A stretch of DNA of 55,272 bases, from NCBI GenBank assembly GCA_028685755.1, contig JAQUDJ010000008.1, forward strand, positions 29,655 through 84,926. Direction: 5' to 3'. Below, piece by piece: positions 48,889-55,272 of the stretch. The stretch comes from Eubacteriales bacterium. Lineage in GTDB: Bacteria > Bacillota > Clostridia > Saccharofermentanales > UBA5734. Each line of letters starts with the position of its first letter. Position 1 is the stretch's first letter. Under the pieces are notes generated by a model. It did no database searches. It saw nothing but the letters and a program-made list of their open reading frames with translations, and had not been told where the DNA came from. The position numbers were made by a program, and so were the translations under genes.

Positions 48889-49956
48889 TTACGGGTTATA
48901 GGTTGCGTGGTCGCCGCGTGAGAGATCGATGTCGAAGCCAACACTGCGGATGCGGTTTTCGATGCAGACGCGGCATTCGGCGGCTTCGTCGCCTGTGCAG
49001 ATTTTTCCATCGTAGAGGCTGTAGTCTTTGCGATTAGTCGTGGGTGTGAGATTTGGCATAACGACGTTTGCGCCTGCTTTGAGGCCTTTCTCACGACCTT
49101 TGTGATCAAGTGAACCGAGTGCGGTGGTCGCTGGGATCAAGGCTTGCGGCAGGGTCAGCCTAGTTAAAGCGACCATGACGAGCGTATCTTCAACAGTGCC
49201 GGGTTTTTCGTGGGCGAAAGGTGTGTTACTCGCTGGCATGAACGGGCCAATCCCGACCATGTGCGGCTGCAATTCGCGCAGGAAAATCAAGTCGTTTGCT
49301 AAATGTGTGGATGTCTGCCCAGGTGGCCCAACCATGAAACCGGCGCCTGTTTGGAAGCCGATTTCCTTAAGATCATAGAGGCATCGTTTGCGATTGATGA
49401 GATCGAGCTCGGCGGGGTGGAGCATAGCATAGTGTTCCGGGGTTGCGGACTCATGGCGCAATAGATAGCGATTTGCCCCGGCATCGAAAAAGCGCTGATA
49501 ACTCGCTTTGTCTTTTTCACCGAGGGATAGCGTGATTGCACAGTCTGGATAGGTTGTGCGAATCGCAGTGATAATTTCAATCATTTTATCGTCGGTATAG
49601 AACGGATCTTCGCCACTTTGCAGGACAAAGGTTCGATAACCGAGCTCATAGCCAGTTTGACAGCTCGCCAAAATATCACCGTCGGACAGTCGATAGCGAT
49701 TGACTGCCGTATTCCCAGCGCGAATCCCGCAATAATAGCAATCGTTTGCACAGAAATTGGAAAATTCGATGAGGCCACGGAAGAAGACCCGGCGCCCGTA
49801 GACTTGATCGCGCAGTGCGGAGGCCTGGTCACATAACCAGTCCCGCAAATCGCTATCCACCCGTGCCGTGTCAATTAACCAGGTGTATGTTTCTGCATCT
49901 AATAGGGCACCTGCTTGTAGTGCCAAAATGTGTGACTTGAAAGATTCATTGATCAT
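48889..49956 (-). CDS. hydE: [FeFe]-hydrogenase H-cluster radical SAM maturase HydE
   Basis: FRGLIEFSNFCANDCYYCGIRAGN; 4-bp overlap with hydG stop supports start at 49956. Confidence 0.9.
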   Translation of the reverse strand: MINESFKSHILALQAGALLDAETYTWLIDTARVDSDLRDWLCDQASALRDQVYGRRVFFRGLIEFSNFCANDCYYCGIRAGNTAVNRYRLSDGDILASCQTGYELGYRTFVLQSGEDPFYTDDKMIEIITAIRTTYPDCAITLSLGEKDKASYQRFFDAGANRYLLRHESATPEHYAMLHPAELDLINRKRCLYDLKEIGFQTGAGFMVGPPGQTSTHLANDLIFLRELQPHMVGIGPFMPASNTPFAHEKPGTVEDTLVMVALTRLTLPQALIPATTALGSLDHKGREKGLKAGANVVMPNLTPTTNRKDYSLYDGKICTGDEAAECRVCIENRIRSVGFDIDLSRGDHATYNP

Positions 49957-51365
49957 AAGTATTTGTCTCGTTGACCTGCCTTGATCGACGCGATGTTTTT
50001 GCGTGTCATTTCCTGAATATCCGGGCGTGCAATTTTGTCCATTTCTGCATCGATCAAGGCAAAACCTTGTTGACACAGGGCGTAATCGCCGTAATCAAGC
50101 AGGTATTCTGCTAAGGTCGTCAAAGCATTGGGTTGGCAGACATTTTTAATCTGGCCGCTTTTGGCTAATTGCATAAATCGATCACCCGTGCGTTGCATCC
50201 GGTAGCAAGCTGTGCAATAACTTGGGATTAAACCTTCGCTGAGCATCCAGCTGATGACCTCGCCAGTCGTTCGTTCATCACTGCGTGCAAATTGAGCGAC
50301 GGCTGTTTCCTTTTTGAGTTTATTGACGGCATAACCACCGACCCCAACAGCTGAATCTGCACTCATTTGGGTGATGCCGCAATCAATCAAATCCTTCCGC
50401 ATGTTAGCGGACTCACGTGTCGAAATGATAATCCCGGTATAGGGCACCGCGATGCGGATAATGGCAACTAATTTGCGGAATGTTTCATCGTCAGGCGCAT
50501 GCGGATATTTCTGGGTTTCATTACCTTTGGCCGGTCGAATGCGCGGCACAGAGATCGTATGGAAACCGGCACCGTACGTTTTTTCGAGGTGTTCATTGTG
50601 GAGCATCAGGGCGAGCGTTTCAAAAAGCGGGTCACCGAGGCCAAAGAGAGCACCTCCGCCGACGTCGTCGATTCCCGCCTGATTGGCGCGATCAAATGCT
50701 GTCGTGTGCCAAGCATAATCGCTTTTGGGCCCTGATGGATGATACCATGCGTAAACTTCAGGGTCGTATGTTTCTTGGAAAAGAATATAAGTGCCGATCC
50801 CAGCATCTTTTAATTGCTTATAATTGTCGACCGTTGTAGCCGCGATGTTGACATTGATCCGACGAATTTCGCCATTGTCGACTTTCGTCGCATAGACAGT
50901 CTTAATACAGTCAAGGATATAATTGAGATCGCATTTTTCATCGTCTTCACCAGCTTCTAGCGCGATACGCTTGTGACCGAGTTTGATAATTCCTTCGGCT
51001 TCTAAGCGAACTTCGTCTTGGCTCAGTTGACGGCGGTTGAACTCGTTGCTGCATTGATAACCGCAATAGCGACATTCGTTAACACAATGGTCGCTGACAT
51101 AAAGCGGCGCGAAAATAACGATGCGCTGCCCGTATATGGTCTCTTTGATTTTGCGAGCGATATGAAAGAGGCGATCAATGTGCTCCTGCTTTTCAAGTTT
51201 GAGCAAGACCGCGACCTCATGCGGTGTCAGTCCTTGAAAGGAATCTGCTTTTTCAAAAATGCGTTCAATCTCTTGTTCACTGGCATTCGCAGATTCTGCT
51301 AAGGTTTTGCGGATAAATTCGGGATCAATGAAACTGACCATGCGATTGGATGTGCTTTCCTTCAT
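49953..51365 (-). CDS. hydG: [FeFe]-hydrogenase H-cluster radical SAM maturase HydG
   Basis: LYVSDHCVNECRYCGYQCSN; C-terminal CTACYRMQRTGDRFM motif. Confidence 0.93.
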   Translation of the reverse strand: MKESTSNRMVSFIDPEFIRKTLAESANASEQEIERIFEKADSFQGLTPHEVAVLLKLEKQEHIDRLFHIARKIKETIYGQRIVIFAPLYVSDHCVNECRYCGYQCSNEFNRRQLSQDEVRLEAEGIIKLGHKRIALEAGEDDEKCDLNYILDCIKTVYATKVDNGEIRRINVNIAATTVDNYKQLKDAGIGTYILFQETYDPEVYAWYHPSGPKSDYAWHTTAFDRANQAGIDDVGGGALFGLGDPLFETLALMLHNEHLEKTYGAGFHTISVPRIRPAKGNETQKYPHAPDDETFRKLVAIIRIAVPYTGIIISTRESANMRKDLIDCGITQMSADSAVGVGGYAVNKLKKETAVAQFARSDERTTGEVISWMLSEGLIPSYCTACYRMQRTGDRFMQLAKSGQIKNVCQPNALTTLAEYLLDYGDYALCQQGFALIDAEMDKIARPDIQEMTRKNIASIKAGQRDKYL

Positions 51366-51381
51366 GAATGAAGACCTCGCT

Positions 51382-51633
51382 TCAAATTGATTTACGGGAA
51401 ATTGCAGCTTTGACCTGAACGCCGGGGATTGACCCCAATTGACCCGTTAGGCTGTTGATTTGATCGATTGGCCCCACCAAGGTGAGACTAATCACGGCCA
51501 TTTGATGTTCATCGAAGGGGATACCCATTCGACCCCGCACGATTTCATGAAACTGTGAAACAATTTCGTTAAAGGCGTGCTGATTGTTGGCCGGTTCTTC
51601 AAGGATGGCACTGATCACGGCAATTCGATTCAC
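51382..51633 (-). CDS. TM1266-family iron-only hydrogenase system putative regulator
   Basis: 83-aa ACT-like protein MNRIAVISAILEEPANNQHAFNEIVSQFHEIVRGRMGIPF upstream of hydG. Confidence 0.85.
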   Translation of the reverse strand: MNRIAVISAILEEPANNQHAFNEIVSQFHEIVRGRMGIPFDEHQMAVISLTLVGPIDQINSLTGQLGSIPGVQVKAAISRKSI

Positions 51634-51684
51634 GATTCGACCTCCTGATGGAAAAATGCTTTGATTAAAGACTTGTTAGCCCAA

Positions 51685-51730
51685 TAAAAAAGCCCTTTTT
51701 GCTCTTGTTGGAACGCCAAAGCAAAAAGGG
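51685..51730 (-). terminator. Intrinsic terminator in TM1266-hydG-hydE leader
   Basis: Minus strand CCCTTTTTGCT - 16 nt - AGCAAAAAGGG C TTTTTT, 11-bp perfect stem. Confidence 0.88.
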
Positions 51731-51884
51731 ACCCGTTGCCCTATTCTGAATGTGCGTCTCCTTTTGCATCAGCGCCCGGCAAGGACCCTTCTGACATCAG
51801 GTTTCGGTTTGTGAATCAGTTCGCCGGGATGGTGTGTAACCAAGCCGAAAAACCAAAAGGTGTGCGCTCGAAAGCGTGAACCTG
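51731..51884 (-). ncRNA. Candidate structured cis-regulatory leader RNA upstream of TM1266-hydG-hydE
   Basis: UUCG-capped hairpin, GGUU(uu)UCGG/CCGAAACC stem, CCCGGC(51828-51823)/GCCGGG(51780-51775) pseudoknot potential, upstream of the terminator. Confidence 0.6.
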
Positions 51885-51889
51885 CAGTA

Positions 51890-51919
51890 ATCATACGATC
51901 TTAAACGTTTCCGGGTCAA
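51890..51919 (-). promoter_or_regulatory. Sigma70-type promoter for hyd leader
   Basis: Minus strand TTGACC - 18 bp - TATGAT. Confidence 0.65.
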
Positions 51920-51972
51920 TAGCTGTGGCTACGAAAAGTCGTACATTGAGCAGCTCGTGATACAATAATGTC

Positions 51973-52992
51973 ATGAAAAATACAATTCTTGATGCGTTAG
52001 CTGACAATTACTTTAGCTCAGGAGTCGGTCATGCTGGATTTGTATCCGGGGCCGATTTATCTGTTGCGCTGGGGGTTACGCGTGCCGCCATATCAAAAAC
52101 GGTTGGCCAATTGGTCGCGGCAGGCTACCCGATTGAAAGTCAGAAACATTATGGCTATCGCTTGACACATTTGCCAGAGCAATTGAGTGCACCAATAATC
52201 CGATATGCGTTGATTGCTGCGGGATCCTTACAGTTTGCTGATTCTGTCACCTGTTTAGTTACAGTGGACTCAACAAACCTAGCTGCTCGCCGCGGCGCCG
52301 AGCAAGGCGCCGCTGATTTTTCGCTCTTTGTTGCCGAGGAACAGTCAGCCGGGCGCGGCAGACGTGGCCGGAATTGGCGATCGGCGTCCGGGGAGGGGTT
52401 ATGGTTTTCACTGTTGCTGCGCCCAACATTGCTCCCGGAAAAATTGGCCACCATAACCTTATTCGCCGGTTATTGCGTGGCAGAGGCCTTGCGTGAACAG
52501 ACTGGCCTCGATATCCAGCTCAAATGGCCGAATGATCTCGTTGTGATGCCAAGCGGGCGAAAGCTCGGTGGCATTTTGACCGAGACGATTCTTGAAGAAA
52601 ATCTTGTTTCGGCAGTGATCATCGGCATCGGGATAAATGTGAAGACGACTGAATTCCCCGCTGATTTGCAGGCGATTGCGACCTCGCTAGCGATTGAAAA
52701 GGTCGATTCTGTCAGTCCACGCGTGTTGCTACTTTCTGGTATGCTCGCCAATTTAGAAAACCGTTGGCCGGCTTTTGTTACTGGTCAAAGTGACTGGCTA
52801 GAGGCGTATCGTAAAATATGTGCGACGTTGAATCGGCCAGTTGTGATCGCGGATGCATTGGGTCGAGAAATCACTGGGCAAGCGATCTCAATTGCGCCGG
52901 AGGGCGACCTGATCGTTGAACGAACAGATGGAACTAATCAAGCAATTACCGCCGGAGAAGTCTCGGTTCGCGGGCTTTTAGGGTATGTTTGA
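51973..52992 (+). CDS. birA: Bifunctional biotin ligase/biotin operon repressor BirA
   Basis: N-terminal HTH LSVALGVTRAAISKTVGQL; ligase motif EEQSAGRGRRGRNW; LKWPNDLVV. Confidence 0.95.
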   Translation: MKNTILDALADNYFSSGVGHAGFVSGADLSVALGVTRAAISKTVGQLVAAGYPIESQKHYGYRLTHLPEQLSAPIIRYALIAAGSLQFADSVTCLVTVDSTNLAARRGAEQGAADFSLFVAEEQSAGRGRRGRNWRSASGEGLWFSLLLRPTLLPEKLATITLFAGYCVAEALREQTGLDIQLKWPNDLVVMPSGRKLGGILTETILEENLVSAVIIGIGINVKTTEFPADLQAIATSLAIEKVDSVSPRVLLLSGMLANLENRWPAFVTGQSDWLEAYRKICATLNRPVVIADALGREITGQAISIAPEGDLIVERTDGTNQAITAGEVSVRGLLGYV

Positions 52993-53017
52993 GTCGGATT
53001 TGTGACCGCTTTTGCAG

Positions 53018-53103
53018 GTGGATTTCTGGCTATAGTTGGCTACAGCAAGTGGATTTCTGGATATAGTTGGCTACAGCAAGTGGATTTCTGGATATAGTCA
53101 ACT
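53018..53103. repeat. 31-bp tandem direct repeat, about 2.7 copies
   Basis: GTGGATTTCTGG[C/A]TATAGTTGGCTACAGCAA starting at 53018, 53049 and 53080. Confidence 0.92.
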
Positions 53104-53123
53104 TATTTAAATATGCAGTTGAC
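53097..53123 (+). promoter_or_regulatory. Candidate BirA operator overlapping bioY promoter -35
   Basis: GTCAAC - 15 nt - GTTGAC (extended aGTCAAC..GTTGACAA); promoter TTGACA (53119-53124) - 18 bp - GATAAT (53143-53148). Confidence 0.75.
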
Positions 53124-53196
53124 AAACTTTCGCTACCTTTGCGATAATCACCTAAATAAGATTATGCGGGTCAACACCGATTCGCGAGGTGATGCA

Positions 53197-53760
53197 ATGA
53201 AAATTTCTGTACGTGATATGACCCTTATTTCGCTTTTTACAGTGCTTTCGATAGTAGGGGCGAAGATTTCACTGCCTGTTCTAGCAATCCCGTTTACGTT
53301 TCAATTTATCATCAGCTTGCTGACCGGTATTGTGTTGGGTGGTCACCGCGCCTTATTAGCACAGGGGCTCTATCTCTTCATGGGCTTGATCGGCCTACCA
53401 GTCTTTGCTAAAGGCGGCGGAATTGCCTATATTTTTGAGCCGTCTTTTGGCTATTTGATCGGAATGGCGCTTGGAGCCGGTTTGGTTGGCTTTATAGCTG
53501 ACAAACTTGACCCTCAACGCGCTGGTCTGAAGCGTTGGCAGCTCCTTCCCGTGAATTTTCTCGCGCTCGCGATTGTATATAGTCTGGGCGTCACTTATCT
53601 CTTTGTGATCAAAAATTTCTATACCGGATCTAGCTTGACCCTTGTCAAAGCGTTTCAATTTGGCATGATCCCCTTTTTGCTCAATGATAGTATTTATTGC
53701 GTCATCGCTGCGATGATCGGACCTCGTTTGCGAAACGTTCGGTCCACCTGGCCGCGGTAA
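53197..53760 (+). CDS. bioY: Biotin ECF transporter S component BioY
   Basis: ISVRDMTLISLFTVLSIVGAKISLPVLAIPFTFQFIISLLTGIVLGG; ATG 53197 after gaggtga. Confidence 0.94.
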   Translation: MKISVRDMTLISLFTVLSIVGAKISLPVLAIPFTFQFIISLLTGIVLGGHRALLAQGLYLFMGLIGLPVFAKGGGIAYIFEPSFGYLIGMALGAGLVGFIADKLDPQRAGLKRWQLLPVNFLALAIVYSLGVTYLFVIKNFYTGSSLTLVKAFQFGMIPFLLNDSIYCVIAAMIGPRLRNVRSTWPR

Positions 53761-54045
53761 ACGAGGACTGACATGCCGCGCGCTTAAGCGGTGCCTTGAA
53801 GTACGCGACACCTAATTTCCCCATCAACGCTTCTTGCAATATCTGGGAAAAGTTCAAATCAGCTTACTCGACTTTGACAGTTAACCAGCCCGGCAACGTG
53901 CAATTTTTGCGAACCGAGCGATTGTCGAGCAACATGCAATAAGCCTTAAAATCAACGTCACACAACTAATTCCCCGATCGATCGTTCGGAGGATTACCAC
54001 ATGAAGCGAATTTAAATCATTTTAGTGGTTGTATTAAATCATGCT

Positions 54046-55068
54046 TCAATCACCCGGCGTAAAATCATTGGCCGGTGATTGGTTCCAATTGATTTGATTG
54101 CCATCCGTTTGGCAGACTAAGGTCCCCTGCAAATCGGTGCGGAATAATTCTGACTCGGTTTTTTGGATGCGCTTTAAGGCATATTCACCGGGATGGCCAT
54201 ATGAATTGTCTGCCCCGCAGGAAATCACAATGTGGGCGGGACTTGTGGCTGATAGAAAATCAGGAGAATTGCTGCCATTGCTTCCGTGGTGACTCGCTAA
54301 TAAAATATCGACATCGAGATTTTGTCCCAACATATCCTGTTCGGTATCGGATGAAGTGTCGCCCATGATCAAATAACTTGCTTGACCATAATCCAGGCGG
54401 ATGGCTAACGAGTTGTCATTTTCCTCATCATAATAATAGTCACGCGGTCCAACAAACGTCACTTCAAGATCGGCTAAATCAGCAAATGCGATGCGATCTC
54501 CTTGCGCAGGTGTGAACTCCGGACATTTTTCAGCAGAAACGGCTGTTTTAAATGAGGTGAAGACCTTCGTGTCAGCGCGATAATTGGCATCATAGACTGA
54601 CAATACAGGAAATGCATTGAGAACACCGACCAAACCGTAAATATGGTCGGAATCGTAATGTGTTGCAATAATCGCATCGACAGTCACAACGCCCATTTTT
54701 TTGAGGTAAGCAACGACAAATGATGACGCATCGCGCGGACCACCATCAATGATCAAGGCATGTTCGCCCACTTGAAATACAGTCGCATGGCCTTGACCGA
54801 CGTCGAGAAAATGAACCACTACTGTTTCGTTGTGGCTTGGTGTACTTGGCGTCGTCGGAGTCACCGTGACCGCCGCTGTCGTGCTCTGCGTCGTCGTCGG
54901 TGCTGCCAGGGTCGCTAATGTCGTCGCTTCAGTTGTGTCAGCTGTCGGTTGACCGCGAAACAGGGCAGAAAGCAAAACGATAAGAATCAGGCCGTAAACA
55001 ATTCGCAGATTATTTCGGGAAAGCTTTCGTAGGCGATGTGCGTTTATCATATTTTCATTGTATCGCAC
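54046..55068 (-). CDS. Membrane-anchored MBL-fold hydrolase (ComEC C-terminal-domain-like)
   Basis: HFLDVGQGHATVFQVGEHALIIDGG; ATHYDSDHIYGL; LASHHGSNGSNS; N-terminal TM and Thr-rich linker. Confidence 0.88.
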   Translation of the reverse strand: MRYNENMINAHRLRKLSRNNLRIVYGLILIVLLSALFRGQPTADTTEATTLATLAAPTTTQSTTAAVTVTPTTPSTPSHNETVVVHFLDVGQGHATVFQVGEHALIIDGGPRDASSFVVAYLKKMGVVTVDAIIATHYDSDHIYGLVGVLNAFPVLSVYDANYRADTKVFTSFKTAVSAEKCPEFTPAQGDRIAFADLADLEVTFVGPRDYYYDEENDNSLAIRLDYGQASYLIMGDTSSDTEQDMLGQNLDVDILLASHHGSNGSNSPDFLSATSPAHIVISCGADNSYGHPGEYALKRIQKTESELFRTDLQGTLVCQTDGNQINWNQSPANDFTPGD

Positions 55069-55071
55069 TCA

Positions 55072-55138
55072 GGCGCTTGACTGGAAATCATGTGTTGGCT
55101 AACCCCAACCGAGAGTTCGAATCCCACTCTCTCCGCCA
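55072..55138 (+). pseudogene. 3' fragment of a tRNA-Ser (anticodon GGA) gene
   Basis: GGCGCTTGACTGGAAATCATGTG...variable arm TTGG/CCAA...TTCGAATCCCACTCTCTCCGCCA; acceptor 5' strand and D arm absent; T stem GAGAG/CCCAC mispaired. Confidence 0.7.
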
Positions 55139-55142
55139 CGAC

Positions 55143-55201
55143 AAATGAAATTACCCCCGAAAGTTGTACTGCAGAGTATAATTTTCGGGGGTAATTCATT
55201 T
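55143..55201 (+). promoter_or_regulatory. Inverted repeat enclosing a -10-like TATAAT just upstream of transposase start
   Basis: AAATGA(A)ATTACCCCCGAAA ... TTTCGGGGGTAATTCATTT, spacer contains TATAAT 55177-55182. Confidence 0.7.
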
Positions 55202-55272
55202 ATGAAAAAGACCAGAGAAATCAAACTTAAAATTGTTCGGGAGCATCTTGAAGAAGGCCGTACGATTGCCGA
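55202..55272 (+). mobile_element. 5' end of IS3-family-type transposase OrfA (runs off window)
   Basis: MKKTREIKLKIVREHLEEGRTIA; HTH-type transposase N-terminus. Confidence 0.65.

Noticed and set aside
49581-49874. Minus-strand 97-aa ORF within hydE region and similar small ORFs (e.g. 50480..50839 +)
   Set aside because: Out-of-frame or antisense to HydE/HydG with clear family motifs.
51685-51884. T-box or SAM riboswitch before TM1266-hydG
   Set aside because: AGGGCAACGGGTCCC only loosely resembles the T-box AGGGTGGNACCGCG and no Stem I/specifier features are visible; SAM-I core motifs absent.
53018-53103. Possible CRISPR array (31-bp direct repeats)
   Set aside because: Repeats are contiguous with no spacers and no cas genes in the window.
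55072-55138. Functional tRNA-Ser gene
   Set aside because: No 5' acceptor/D-arm sequence upstream and T stem does not pair.

Overview
This is a low-rearrangement core-genome segment from what looks like a clostridial/Firmicutes-type bacterium. In order it contains: metA and trxA; nnr and alr; an FMN riboswitch with ribU; an arg cluster (argC-B-D-F) with candidate ARG boxes; an orphan MsmX/UgpC-type sugar ABC ATPase; ftsE-ftsX, an M23 peptidase, a CtpA protease, a methyltransferase and hslO; a near-complete S10-spc-alpha ribosomal protein supercluster (rpsJ to rplQ, with secY, adk, map, infA and rpoA); an ECF module with a fused EcfA1-EcfA2 ATPase, ecfT, a ROK kinase and truA; pncB; a cyclophilin; and a 58-aa zinc-ribbon protein absent from the ORF track. 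A sugar-sensing cassette follows (RbsB-like lipoprotein, DDE-less IS630-type HTH ORF, YesM-like kinase, YesN-like regulator), then an orphan EcfA, TM1266-hydG-hydE, birA-bioY, a ComEC-like MBL protein, a degenerate tRNA-Ser 3' fragment and the start of an IS3-type transposase. The strongest candidates for something undescribed are: (1) a compact, pseudoknot-capable, terminator-bearing RNA leader upstream of the [FeFe]-hydrogenase maturation operon that I could not match to a riboswitch class; (2) the truncated IS630 HTH ORF built into a binding-protein/two-component operon; (3) structured RNAs before rpsJ and between rpsJ and rplC; and (4) the fused EcfA1A2 ATPase. All calls come from reading sequence and translations; no database search or folding program was run.
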